A stretch of DNA of 64,000 nt from Vreelandella sulfidaeris (GTDB taxonomy: Bacteria; Pseudomonadota; Gammaproteobacteria; Pseudomonadales; Halomonadaceae), in the NCBI GenBank assembly GCA_007182875.1, contig AP019514.1, positions 1,054,001-1,118,000 of the forward strand, given 5' to 3'. The notes under the pieces are model-generated. The model made no database searches and was not told the DNA's origin. It saw only the letters and a program-made list of their open reading frames with translations. Numbering within the stretch: position 1 is the first letter of the stretch; each line of letters begins with the position of its first letter. The position numbers and the translations under genes are program-made. Of this stretch, positions 10,444 to 20,847 are shown in pieces.

Positions 10444-11566
10444 ATGGCAGCGTTAGAAATCCACAACGTGCGTAAAGAGTTCGGCAGCGAGCGGGTGCTC
10501 AAAGACGTCAGCATCTCAATCGATTCCGGCGAGTTTCTGATTCTGGTCGGCCCTTCAGGCTGCGGCAAGTCGACGTTGATGAACGCCATTGCCGGGTTAG
10601 AGCCGGTGACCTCTGGCAACATCTACATTGATGGCGAAGACGTGACCTGGCGTACTCCCGCAGATCGCGATATCGCCATGGTTTTTCAGTCCTACGCGCT
10701 CTACCCGAGCATGACCGTGCGCCAGAACATTAGCTTCGGACTGGAAATGCGCAAGGTGCCCAAAGCCGAGCGTGAGCAGGCGGTAGAGCGGGTTGCAGAT
10801 TTGTTGCAGATTACCCATCTATTGGATCGCAAGCCCGCCCAGCTTTCCGGCGGGCAGCGTCAACGCGTGGCAATGGGGCGGGCGTTGGCGCGGGAGCCCA
10901 AGGTTTATCTGTTCGACGAGCCACTCTCCAACCTGGATGCCAAACTGCGCGTGGATATGCGCACCGAGATCAAAAGCTCCACCAGCGCCTGGGCACTACC
11001 ATTGTTTACGTGACCCACGATCAGGTCGAAGCGATGACCCTGGCCGACTGTATCGCGGTGATGCGCGACGGCCACATTTTGCAGCTGGGCTCGCCGGATG
11101 AGGTCTACAACAACCCGGTGGATATGTTTGTGGCGGGCTTTATGGGGTCGCCGTCAATGAACTTTATTCGCGCTACGCTGGAAGATAACAGCGGCGGTTA
11201 TCAACTGCGCATTGCCACGCCGGGCGAGGATGATTTGGTGCTGCCCTGGCCGCAGGAGCGAATCGCTGCAGAGATGGCTGAACGGCTTAACCAGCCGGTC
11301 ATTCTTGGCCTACGCCCAGAGCACTTCAGTGAAGAGGATGAGCGATTAACGTCCCAGGCGGAAGGAACGCTGCTGAGCGCTAGTGTTTCAGTGGTAGAGC
11401 CCACCGGGGCGGATATGCTGTTGCGCCTACCGCTGGGGGGAGCAGGGAAGTAACCGCCCGCGTCGGGCCTAAATGCGCGGTGGCGGCAGGAGAGCGCTTA
11501 TCGCTGCGGGTCGATATGGGGCGGGCGATCCTGTTTGATGCACAGACTGAGCAGCGTATTGCCTAA
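10444..11566 (+). CDS. gtsD: sugar ABC transporter ATP-binding protein, MalK-like (frameshifted)
   Basis: Cytoplasmic ATPase, ~374 residues, powering GtsABC. Walker [11 protein letters not shown]-loop FQSYALYP, signature LSGGQRQR, Walker B VYLFDEP, H-loop VTHDQVEAM and C-terminal TOBE domains are all present. Two frameshifts: near 10975 ([11 protein letters not shown] needs one A) and near 11447. After the second, the true tail continues [12 protein letters not shown]... to QRIA and stops at 11564-11566. Last gene of the operon; a terminator follows. MalK-type ATPases can serve several sugar importers. Confidence 0.88.
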
Positions 11567-11597
11567 GCGGCTTGATGTGAGCCGGCTGTAAATAGTA

Positions 11598-11631
11598 GGC
11601 CCCTTGCTGATGTTAGCGAAGGGGCCTTTTT
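11598..11631 (+). terminator. rho-independent terminator of the gts operon
   Basis: GGCCCCTT (11598-11605) pairs with AAGGGGCC (11619-11626), extended by GC pairs, and is followed by T5. Confidence 0.85.
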
Positions 11632-11661
11632 ACAGTTGTCTCAAGGTGTCAGCTACTGGCG

Positions 11662-13301
11662 TCACTTACGAATAAGCCGCAGCTCGCCATTGAGCGCCTT
11701 GATGATCGAGTAGCACATCAGCAACAGTACAATGGAGAAAGGAATCGCAGTCGCGGTTACCCCCGCTTGAAGCGCTGTCAGGCCCCCGCCGATCAGTAAC
11801 ACAATCGCAATGAGACCCTCGACAATCGCCCAGAACATGCGCTGGGGCCGTGGAGCGTCGATTTTGCCGCCGGCGGTGATGGTATCGATCACCAGAGAAC
11901 CGGAATCAGAGGAGGTGACGAAGAAAATCAGCGCCAGAATGATACCTAGCGTCGACATTAGCCCCGTCAACGGTAGCTCGTTTAACATGCCGAACAGCGA
12001 CAGCTCGGGTCTATAGTTATCGATCACATACTCTTTAACCAGGCTGCCAGCGGGGTCAGCATACAGCTGTTCAAGCGCAGTTGACCCGAAGACGCCCATC
12101 CAGATAAAGATAAACAGGCTGGGAACCAGCAACACGCAGAGTACGAATTCACGTACCGTGCGGCCCCGTGATACCCGGGCGATAAACATACCGACGAAAG
12201 GTGCCCAACTGACCCACCAAGCCCAATAGAAAATGGTCCAGGCCTGGCGATAGGCGTCATCATCGCGACCGAAGGGCGCTGATAAAGGTAAGAACTCAGT
12301 CACATACGTTGATAGCCCTGACCAGAACCCGGTTAAGGCTATCAGCGTAGGGCCCGCAAACAGCACGAAAAGAAGAACAATACAGCGAGCACCATATTGA
12401 TTTCGGAGAGCTTCTTCACACCCCCTTCAAGCCCACGCCAAACGGAGACTAGGGCCACCGCCGTCACCAGTACGATCACAATAACCTGGGTGGTCGTGCT
12501 CACTTCCAGCCCAAAGACAAAATTCATCCCTGCATTGGCTTGCTGTGCACCAAGCCCGAGCGATGTGGCCAGCCCAAAGAGAGTGGAAAACACCGCTAGA
12601 ATATCGATCGCATGTCCCCACCAACCCCAGACACGCTCACCGAGAATGGGGAAAAATGCCGAGCGAATTGAGAAAGGGAGCCCCTTATTATAGGTGAAAA
12701 TGCTCAGCCCTAGCGCCATGACGACATACACCGCCCAGCCATGGATGCCCCAATGGAGATAGGTACCCGCAAGCCCCATCGCGCTGGCCTCAGGAATAGC
12801 CGCTGAATTTAGCTCGCCGTTATCGCCGAACGGGGATGTGACATTAAGGGGAAGTGAGACGTTAGCGTGATAAACCGGTTCCAGTACGCCAAAGAACAAC
12901 AAGCCAATGCCTATGCCTGCGGTGAACAACAGCGCGAACCAAGAAAGGTAACTGTGCTCTGGGCGAGCGTCAGGCCCACCCAGCCTGACCGATCCATGGG
13001 GCAGGATGACTAACGCCAAACAAAACAGAATGAAAAAATCCACCAGGATCATGAAATACCAGTCCAGCGTTCCTGTCGAAAAGGCGACGATGGATTGGAA
13101 AGCGCCCCTGCACGTTCTGGAAACAATAGCGTGAGAATGATGAAGAGGGTCGAGGCAAGGGCTGATACAACAAATACGCGGTTATGAATATCAAAACCGA
13201 AGGGACCAAAATTTCCCTTGATATTGTCCCTGACCGACGACATAGTCGGTCTGCATGTCGCTAGACACGGAGGACGTCTCGGGGTCGCTGGGGTTGTTCA
13301 T
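11662..13301 (-). CDS. BCCT-family betaine/carnitine/choline transporter (frameshifted)
   Basis: Sodium-coupled importer of trimethylammonium osmolytes, ~546 residues, 12 TM helices. BCCT marks: LLFTAGIGIGLLFFGVLEP, the Trp-rich segment TIFYWAWWVSWAPFVGMF with IARVSRGRTVREF, and SSDSGSLVIDT. ATG 13301 follows GAGAGGTAG and begins MNNPSDPETSS. Frameshifts lie near 13225 (VVGQDNIKGNFGPF, one extra G), near 13085 (ALFQSIVAFSTGTLDWYF) and near 12350 (LFFFFVLFAGPT needs one T). Substrate not decidable; glycine betaine or a related osmolyte fits a halophile. Convergent with gtsD. Confidence 0.88.
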
Positions 13302-13462
13302 AAACTACCTCTCATTATTGGAGGATGCCATGTCGGTCTCTAATGATGACGCCAACTAACGTTGAATCCCAACTTACTGCCAGCAGAGATTTTCTAGCAA
13401 CAGCGACTTACTAGCGACAGAAATTGGTCGTTGGCTGATTAGGTTGACGCTGATGAAGTTTT

Positions 13463-14508
13463 TTATTGTCGATGATCGCGTTCCTGAGGGACCGTCTCTT
13501 TGTCGAGTCGCTTGATCTGTCGCCATAGGTCTTGGCGTAAGTCGGCGATCTTGGGTTGCTCATCAAGCGTGAACGGCACCGGGCGGCAGAGGCGTTGCGC
13601 GCGCAGGCCCAGGCGTGCGCTAAGCAGCCCAGTGGCCAACCCTTGCCCGGCGCGAGCAGAGAGGCGTCCAGCCAAATCAAGCGAAAGCATGTCCATGCTG
13701 GCGTCGGCGGCCAGTTCACTGGCACCGGCAAACGCCATGTTATGCAGTACATTGCGGAACAACCGCAGGCGGCTGGCATAGCCCAGTTCAAGACCATAAA
13801 GGCGGCATAACCGATCTACCATTGCCAAACTGCGCCATGCCACCAGTGCCATATCCACCAATGTTAGCGGGCTAATAGCGACCATGATGGCAGTTTCGCC
13901 GGACATTCGCGTAATCAAGCGTTGGGCCTCACGGTCTCGCGGCGCTAGTAGGTGGTAACGCAATAGCGTCTGGATTTCCTCACCGCTATGGTGAGGCTGG
14001 CTGGCGCGTTGAAAGGCCAGCCAGTGTGGGTCATCGTCGGCTAGTTTGAGCTGACGCTTGCTGTCCAGCCATCGCGTGGGCCTGCTTCGGCGAGCGCAGT
14101 GGCAGCTCGGCAAGGTCACCGCGTAGTTTGTCGTGACGTTTTAGGCGGCGCAAACGTCCTAGCTCTTTAAGTAGTGAGATTCCCCCTAGGCCGATCAGGC
14201 TGATCCCGAACAGCTGCCAAGCCATGTTGAGCCACTGTGACTCCGCCAGCGCATCTGGAATACCGGTGACCAGCTCAGCGGTACCCAATCCGGCACCGCC
14301 TATTAGGGCGAAGAGTAGTCCCCAACGGCGCTTGCGCGGGGCACCTAAACTGGCAGTGGGTAAGGCTTTGTCTTCTGGAAGGGGGCGCCAGCGGCTGGTG
14401 CTCGCTGGTGCCCGCAAAGGCTTCACGATGGCGAAGCGAAGTCTCCGCGTCAGCGGCCTCCTGCCGATCATCCAGCGTAAAATGACGGCGTGGCTGTGGG
14501 GTGGTCAT
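13463..14508 (-). CDS. ycjF: YcjF/TIGR01620-family inner-membrane protein (frameshifted)
   Basis: Membrane protein of the YcjF family (DUF697 region), ~348 residues. Charged N-terminus, two TM helices around GLLFALIGGAGLGTAELV and LFGISLIGLGGISLL, then a helical domain with SGETAIMVAISPLTLVDM and LGLRAQRLCRPVPF. ATG 14508 overlaps the ycjX stop (ATGA). Frameshifts near 14385 and near 14080. The pair ycjX-ycjF belongs to the stress/envelope set near psp genes in enterobacteria; the function is not established. Confidence 0.8.
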
Positions 14509-15906
14509 GTCAGTTTATCTCCAATCAGCCAGTCGATGGCGGCATCCATGCGAATATGATCCAGCGCTTCCGAGGTGGATTGCATTGGGCGGAAGCCGGG
14601 AAAGTCGAAGCCTTGTTGTTGCCAAAAATCAGCAGTGGGAAGCCGTGCGGGTACATCGCCTGGGTACACCAGCACGTCTTCGCCTTCCAGGGTGGTACCA
14701 CGCAGCGCTGGTGAACGCTTACCTTCGTGGGTTACCTCGCGGGCTTCGGTGGCACGAATCGATGCTAGAGAGCGCTTTGACCGGCACGTTGGCAAAGCGC
14801 AAATCTTTCAATGGCTCAGCCAGTAAGGCTTCCAGTAGCTGAACCACGTTGCCATGCTGGTCGGGGGTGACGTGATCGGCTTTGGTGGCAGCAATTGCGA
14901 GGCGATCAATTTTGGGCGCGAACAGGCGGGTCAGCAGGCTGCGTTTGCCGTAATCGAAGCTGTGCATTAACTGGCGCAGTGCACGGGAAAGGTCTTCAAA
15001 CCGTTCCGGCCCGGCATTCAGTGCCCCGAGCACATCTACCAGTACGATCTGTCGGTCAAAGCGACGGAAGTGATCGCGATAGAAGGGCTTGACCACTTGC
15101 TGTTGGTAATAGCGAAAGCGGGCGGCCAGGGTGGCGTAAAGGCTGTTGGCAGGCAGTGCTTCCAGCGCTTCTTTCGAGGTGCTGTGGTGAGATGCATTCA
15201 GCTGTGGCAGCGGGAAAAACTGCAGCACCGGTGCACCTTCCAGCTCGCCGGGTAGCAAAAAACGCCCTGGCTGTAGGTCGGAAAAACCGGCTTGCTTGGC
15301 GCGTCGTAACCCTTGCGCGTAATCTTCAGCCAGGGTGGCGAGCTGGGCTTCATCGGCCTCGCCCGCGGGGTCGAGTGGTTCCACCGCGGCTAACCACTCG
15401 CTAAACAGACCCCGGCGTTGTTCGCCTTCATGGAGCGCCTGGACTTGGCTCCAGCTGTAAAAGTCGTGCTGTAGCAGGGGTAAATCGAGCAGCCATTCGC
15501 CGGGGTAATCGAACAAATCGAGGGTAAGGTGGGCAATCTCAGGCGTTAGCCAGCCGCTGCGGGCAGGGCGATAGCGTAGTTGCAAGCGTAGTTCACTAAT
15601 GCCGCGGGTAGGGTCTGGCCAGCGTGGCGGGGGTATCGCGTAGGGCGGCCATGCCGGGGTCGTAGGGAAAGCGTGGCACACCCAGGTCGGGCTGGTTAAG
15701 CCGCTGGGCGCCAAGTAGGCGGCCTTCACGCGCGGCAGGCAGTAAGTCGAGGCGCGCTTCAACGCCTGCATGGCGTAGCTGGTTGACCAGTGAGGTTAAA
15801 AAGCGGTTTTACCTGCTTGAGAAAGGCCGGTTACCGCTAAGCGCAATTGGCGATCCCGTCCCCTCTCTAATAAATTGCTCAGTTCGCGACTTAACGGCTG
15901 GCGCAT
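14505..15906 (-). CDS. ycjX: YcjX-family GTPase-like protein (DUF463, frameshifted)
   Basis: Cytoplasmic P-loop protein, ~467 residues. Walker A GLSQAGKT near residue 27, Walker B-like LTLDLFDYPGEWLLDLP, the RQIVLVDVLGALNAG segment and AIAATKADHVTPDQH (TKxD-like) are typical of the YcjX/DUF463 family. Start ATG 15906. Frameshifts near 15800 (KTAFLTSLVNQLRHAG), 15640 and 14768 (VKALSSIRATEAREV). Overlaps ycjF, so the two are co-expressed. Family structures show a nucleotide-binding fold; the cellular role is unclear. Confidence 0.82.
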
Positions 15907-16024
15907 CCTATCGATCCCTCTGTGTTTCCGGTCCCAGTCTTTAAAGCGATAAGGGCAGAATGAACATCACTGGCGTAACATTAATATTAGTTGCGAAAGG
16001 ACCGGTAGCATGGCAATCAAAACC

Positions 16025-16156
16025 CTACCCCGCCAATATATAGCCAGGCCAGCGACGCGCCATCTTTTGCGCCAGGGTAAGGCCAACCAAGCACACCACC
16101 ATACCGATTAAATTAAATGCCAGTGTCGCCGCCTCTAACCATTGTTGTGGGTCCAT
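16025..16156 (-). CDS. 43-residue single-pass membrane protein
   Basis: Small open frame with an ideal ribosome site: AGGAG six bases before ATG 16156. It begins MDPQQWLEAATLAFNLIG, has one hydrophobic helix (about residues 12-29, NLIGMVVCLVGLTLA) and a basic segment AQKMARRWP, ending at TAG 16025-16027. No family recognised. It follows yeaD by about 60 bases on the same strand and may be co-transcribed. A frameshift at the GGGG just before the stop would alter only the last residues. Confidence 0.5.
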   Translation of the reverse strand: MDPQQWLEAATLAFNLIGMVVCLVGLTLAQKMARRWPGYILAG

Positions 16157-16215
16157 CGGATCTCCTGAGCGCTTGTGAATGAACGCAGATTAACAAAGTA
16201 TTGATGAACCGAAGG

Positions 16216-17085
16216 TTAACCGCGGCTTAGGGTAGTGCCTAGCAAGTGCTGAGCACCGGGTACGAGCCACACGGGATCCAAACGCGTATTGGCAGCTTCT
16301 ACGCAGATAAAGTGGCGCGCTGCGTCTGCCGGTGTGTCTTTGGGCAGTACGCTGTCAGGATGCCATACCACCGTGGAATCACTGGACTGCTTACCGATGC
16401 GCAGGCTGCGTTCCCCATCGCTGAGTAGTACCGCTTCATTGGTGTGGTAAATACGGTCAATAGCGCCTTGGACTGCCAGGGTGCCTTGCTGTTCGCTTTC
16501 TGCAAAATCGCATAGTTTGTCGAGATAACGCGCGCCGGAAAGACCTTCCAGGCGGCACTGATGAATATCGGCAACGGCTAAGTAGGTGTGCAGCGCTCCG
16601 CTGGTTTTGATCGGCGTTTCGCCGATGTTTTCGCTAATCAACTCTACGTTTAACCGTTGGGCGTTGGCTTGTACCACCAAGCGTGCAGTCAGCTGAGTGT
16701 GTAAGCGTTGCTTGGGGGAAAGGTGGACTTCAATTCCTTCGGCATGCTCATCAACGGCGTCCAGGCGCCATTCGGCGTGGCGGGCGAGGCCATGAAAGGG
16801 ACCATCGCGGTTGGGGCTTTCATCGGCATAACGTTCGTCGGCAAACCATGGCCAGCAGAGGGGGATTCCTCCACGAATAGCGCCTGGCATCGCCTGGGGC
16901 GTTGGGGTCAGCCAGAGCCAGCCAGTATCGCCGTGGGGGCAAAAATGCAGTACTTGAGCGCCTTGCAGGCTGATCGCCAATTCGCCCCAAGACATATTGA
17001 AAAGCACGATATCACGGCCTTCCCACTTGGCCGTTTGTTGACCATCAGTGCTTTTAAGCAATTGTTCGAGCGAGTCGGGGATCAT
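16216..17085 (-). CDS. yeaD: D-hexose-6-phosphate mutarotase
   Basis: Intact ~289-residue aldose-1-epimerase-fold enzyme that interconverts anomers of glucose-6-phosphate. Family segments are GAQVLHFCPHGDTGWLWLT, AIRGGIPLCWPWF, SGALHTYLAVADI and FICVEAAN. The catalytic His is in GALHTY and the Glu in CVEAAN. ATG 17085 (MIPDSLEQ) is preferred over 17109 because TAAAGGAAA lies correctly before it. In Pseudomonas a mutarotase sits near gtsABCD, so it likely serves the same sugar pathway. Confidence 0.88.
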   Translation of the reverse strand: MIPDSLEQLLKSTDGQQTAKWEGRDIVLFNMSWGELAISLQGAQVLHFCPHGDTGWLWLTPTPQAMPGAIRGGIPLCWPWFADERYADESPNRDGPFHGLARHAEWRLDAVDEHAEGIEVHLSPKQRLHTQLTARLVVQANAQRLNVELISENIGETPIKTSGALHTYLAVADIHQCRLEGLSGARYLDKLCDFAESEQQGTLAVQGAIDRIYHTNEAVLLSDGERSLRIGKQSSDSTVVWHPDSVLPKDTPADAARHFICVEAANTRLDPVWLVPGAQHLLGTTLSRG

Positions 17086-17222
17086 GTATTTTCCTTTAAG
17101 AGTTGCCAAGCATCGATGCCGGTAGGCGCCGAACAGTAGCGCTGTGTGCTATGGTAGAACAAGCACGACTGGTAGGTAAAACACGTGACTAAAAACCCGA
17201 ATTTAAATAGTAAGGAGACTAT

Positions 17223-17463
17223 ATGGGCTTTATTGCATGGTTAATCATTGGTGGCTTGGCTGGTTGGATTGCTGGCAACATCATGCGTGGCGGCGGTTTT
17301 GGCATCCTGGGTAATATCGGTGTCGGTATCGTTGGTGCGGTCGTGGGTGGTTTTTGTTCAGCCTTCTTGGCCTTTCTTCCGGTGGCTTTATCGGTTCGCT
17401 AGTCACTGCGACAGTGGGTGCTGTGGTGCTCTTGTGGGTGATTAGTAAGGTTAAAAAGCCTAG
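17223..17463 (+). CDS. GlsB/YeaQ/YmgE-family small membrane protein (frameshifted)
   Basis: ~80-residue membrane protein (transglycosylase-associated protein family) with three glycine-rich hydrophobic helices: MGFIAWLIIGGLAGWIAGN, NIGVGIVGAVVGGF and a C-terminal helix ending in ISKVKKA. ATG 17223 follows AAGGAG. Frameshifts at the T-run near 17354 (GGFLFSLLGLSSGG needs one T) and at the A-run near 17454 (adding one A gives KVKKA-stop). Members are often induced by envelope or osmotic stress; the molecular role is unknown. Confidence 0.82.
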
Positions 17464-17484
17464 CTGTTTAGCCGCTAACCGTGT

Positions 17485-17521
17485 GACAACCGCCCGGCCT
17501 TGGCCGGGCGGTTGTCGTTTT
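17485..17521 (+). terminator. strong rho-independent terminator
   Basis: A perfect 15-base stem, GACAACCGCCCGGCC (17485-17499) with its complement (17502-17516), is closed by TT and followed by GTTTTA. Confidence 0.85.
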
Positions 17522-17630
17522 AGCCTTGGGATGCCTCTGGCTATCGGTGTTCGCGCAACTTTCCGTTACACTAGGCGGCTTTATTCTGGCTCTTAGCTGG
17601 TGGTGATACTGTGCTTTTTCGAGGTGCCTC

Positions 17631-20094
17631 TTGATCGACGCGTTAAATGCCTGGTGGGCCCAACAGCTTGTGCTGTGTGATTGGGCATTTACTCCTCATC
17701 CGCTGGCGGTCGATGCAGGAGCAGCGGAACAACGCCTGCTGCAACTGGGGATAACCAGCCGGGGTGAATTGGCCGAACAGCTGTTTCACGGGCTAGGGGC
17801 ACCCCCAGGCCATGCCGATCGGCTGCTAGGCGCTCTTGAATGGGCGGCTTTGGCCGGTGCTGCGGGTTGGTTAGAAGCCGACCAGGCACGTTGTTGGGCG
17901 CACCATCTAACTCGTCGCATCACCAGTGATTATAGTGACCTACGTGCGTGGCTGGCGGATTTGCGGCGTGCCTTGGGCGTCCGCGGTTGGGAAATTGGCG
18001 CCGACGATCGCTTTATCGATGCCTGCCAGGCGTTGGCGACTCTCGAAACCGATGGCGAGGGTATTACATGGGAGACACTCGGCAATACCCTAGCGAAGCT
18101 TCCTGCCCCCGCCCCGCTATGGCCCCAGCAGCCCCAGGCGCAAAGTTGGCGGCTATGCGCATTGTTTCGGCCAATTATTGTTTATCCTGCCCGCCAGGCT
18201 GACTGGCCAGAAGCCACCGAATGGCTAGCCCACGTATGGGATGTCCGTGATCGTGATGCCCTGCTCGGCGTAATGCTCTGGTTAGGCGCTCAGGGTGAGC
18301 GTCAGCGTTGGGATATCGAAGCCCGTGAGCTATTGAACATGGACAACGCCCAGCGCATGGAATGGCAGCGCAGTGTGGTGAATGAGTCGCCCTATGCACC
18401 GGTGTTAACTAAGTTCGTTACCCAAGGCGAGCCGCTAGAGTGGGCGGCTTGGGACTGGTTGCGGCTTGTTGAGCTCGCTTGGGCAGGTGCCTGCTGTGGC
18501 TGGCTCAGTCAGGAAGAAGCGGATGACTTGGCAGGGCACGCCGCTGATTTGATGAGTCGCCGTTACCATGACTGGTACGCTGTCCTTAACGCCTACGAAC
18601 GCGGGCAAAGCCTGTTTGACGGTATCGATCGGCGGGGTAAAACACCCAGTGAGCGGCATCAATTACTGCTGCATAGTGCACATAGCCCATGGATGTGTCC
18701 GCCGGGCGAGTTATTAGATGACGCCACACGTAAAGCTTCTCAAACGCGCATTCGACAGTGGCGTAACACGTCTCACCACTGGTTGTTGGCGCTGGCCAGC
18801 GTACGCGAGCCGGATGCGATGCTACGCCAGATAGACCCGCTGGCTGCCCTGCCTGAAGAGCAACGTGCCGACGCGGCGCTCTACTTGCAGGAGTCGCTGG
18901 GGTTACATGCGGACGAGGGCGCCAGTGCACTGGCACGCTACTGGCTACCTGCGCAGGCACATCACCTTAATCAATTGGCTGCTGATGCGGTACACGGTGT
19001 ATTGCCACCCTCGCAAAGCTGGTTTGGCCAGCCGACCCCGGAAGAGCTTAAGCAACGCAATGCCGTTAAGGGTGTGAGCCGGCATGCGGCGACGATCCAT
19101 ATGGCTGAAAAATTTGCTTTCTACCTGCATATGTCACTGGACAGCGGGCTATTGGATCGGGCACCGCTATTGGAGTACGCCAGCGCGCTGCGTAGCTGCC
19201 TATGTCGTTTTTACCCCAATGCAAAGCGCCTGCTCGACGCATGGTTTGCATGGGAAAGCTGTTTGCCAGAACCAGAACACACGTCGCTCATCAATGAAAT
19301 TATTTGGCACATTGAGGACCCTGGCAGCCTGTTTCACTGGCTGGATTGGCGTCACGACGCTTGGTGTGAGCCTGGTCACCGACCCACGTTGAGCCACTTC
19401 ACCGCCATGTCGCTGGTAGGGCCGCTGAACAGTGCTGTATGGAGTGAACCTCAACCTGAGAGTGCACGGGAGTGCGCCGAAATCCGTGAGTGGGTCGATA
19501 GCCACTACCACTTGAGCAATGCCGAGGATATGCAGGAGTTTTTGTCCTATATGCTCGAGTCGGGGGATCGCCAGGAGTATCAGATTAATTACGCTCCCTA
19601 TACGCTTAACAAGGAGCGATTAGGCGCTGAGATCGCTATCCTCGAGTCCGGCGACTGCGCTGAAGACGAACGCCATCATTTGCTTCGCTTACGCCGGGTG
19701 CGTGATAACGAGGATGGCTGTAATGAGGTAGATATGGCCGCTTGGGATATCGCCCAGTTGGTCGATCTGGCAATTGCTGCACGGCAGCTTGGCTGGCTGG
19801 ATAGCGTTGCCTTCGCGAAGGTGCTGGATAGCGCTTACCAGTTAGCCGCTGACCACTATGCCGGGTGGCAGGAGTATGCCATGGGGATGTACGCAGGCTT
19901 CTCGTTTTTATGGGCGAAACCCCTGAGCGAGAAAGCTTTTAGCGGGTTTCCGTCAGGCGCTGGTGGCGTGGGTATGTGGCGCGCCTGTCTTGGCTGGGCC
20001 GTGGGCTAGCCTGGATTTTCCCGGCAATAAACCACGCCATTTTGCGCCGCTACATATTGATACATTACCGGGCGATCAACGCACCTTACATTGA
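17631..20094 (+). CDS. large DUF1266-domain protein with internal repeats
   Basis: ~820-residue soluble, Trp-rich protein. DUF1266-like helical motifs recur: EWAALAGAAGWLEADQA near residue 68, WDWLRLVELAWAGACCGWL near 272 and WDIAQLVDLAIAARQLGWL near 703; the latter two precede a helix with H/R-x-x-W. The TTG start follows CGAGGTG. The uncorrected frame stops at 20009. Removing one T near 19948 gives SGFRQALVAWVCGAPVLAG and a tail ending GDQRTLH, stop 20092-20094; LVAWVCGAPVLAG fits DUF1266 C-termini better. Enterobacterial relatives are YbeR/YbeU types of unknown function. Confidence 0.72.
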
Positions 20095-20187
20095 GGCTCG
20101 CCAAACATAGGATAACTAGCTTATAGTCGTGATTAGAAAAATAATTTTGTTGTACCGCCCTCTTATCAATGTCACGAGGTTAATCAC

Positions 20188-20817
20188 ATGGTTGCGTTGC
20201 CACGCCCCGCTGTGACCGCTGTCCGTGTCGTAAGTGTTTGTTGTTTAGTTGCATTGGTCGCTGGCTGCGCAGGCTCTACTCGAGAGAGCAATATGCAAGC
20301 CCCCGAGAATTACTTCTCGATGACATTGCCGGGCATGGGGGCTAACCCGCAAATGTCCCCAATGGATCCCATCAATGCGCAACTGCGCAGCATGCAAGTG
20401 CCGCCACCAACAGTGGTTCGAGAGGCGCTGCTGACACAGCATCAACGCTGGGCAGGGACGCCTTATCGGATTGGCGGCACGTCAGAAAGAGGGATTGACT
20501 GCTCGGCCCTGGTTCGCAATGTTTATCGTGACACGTTTAATTTAGAGCTTCCGCGCTCCACCCGTGGCCAAGTACACGAGGGACGCTCGATCGACCGCCA
20601 AGAGTTGCAGGCGGGCGATCTGGTGTTCTTCCGCCCGCCGGGTCGTTACAACCACGTAGGTATCTACATGGGCGATGGCTATTTTCTTCACGCCTCGACC
20701 TCAAAAGGGGTCATTATCTCTCGCTTAGATAATAGTTACTGGCAGCGTTACTACTGGCAGGCGCGTCGTGCCCTGGAGCCAACCCATTTAGCCCAGCTAA
20801 GCAGTCGTGTTTTCTAA
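20188..20817 (+). CDS. NlpC/P60 lipoprotein, predicted murein endopeptidase
   Basis: Intact 209-residue lipoprotein. Signal peptide with lipobox LVAGC (Cys near residue 28), a linker, and a C-terminal NlpC/P60 domain. The catalytic Cys is in GIDCSALVRNVYRD; catalytic His are in YNHVGIYMGD and FLHAS. The architecture is that of MepS (Spr) and NlpC, which cleave meso-DAP-D-Ala cross-links to allow wall expansion. The exact orthologue is uncertain. Confidence 0.88.
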   Translation: MVALPRPAVTAVRVVSVCCLVALVAGCAGSTRESNMQAPENYFSMTLPGMGANPQMSPMDPINAQLRSMQVPPPTVVREALLTQHQRWAGTPYRIGGTSERGIDCSALVRNVYRDTFNLELPRSTRGQVHEGRSIDRQELQAGDLVFFRPPGRYNHVGIYMGDGYFLHASTSKGVIISRLDNSYWQRYYWQARRALEPTHLAQLSSRVF

Positions 20818-20847
20818 TCGTCAGACTCTTCATTTTTTAGGGATGGC

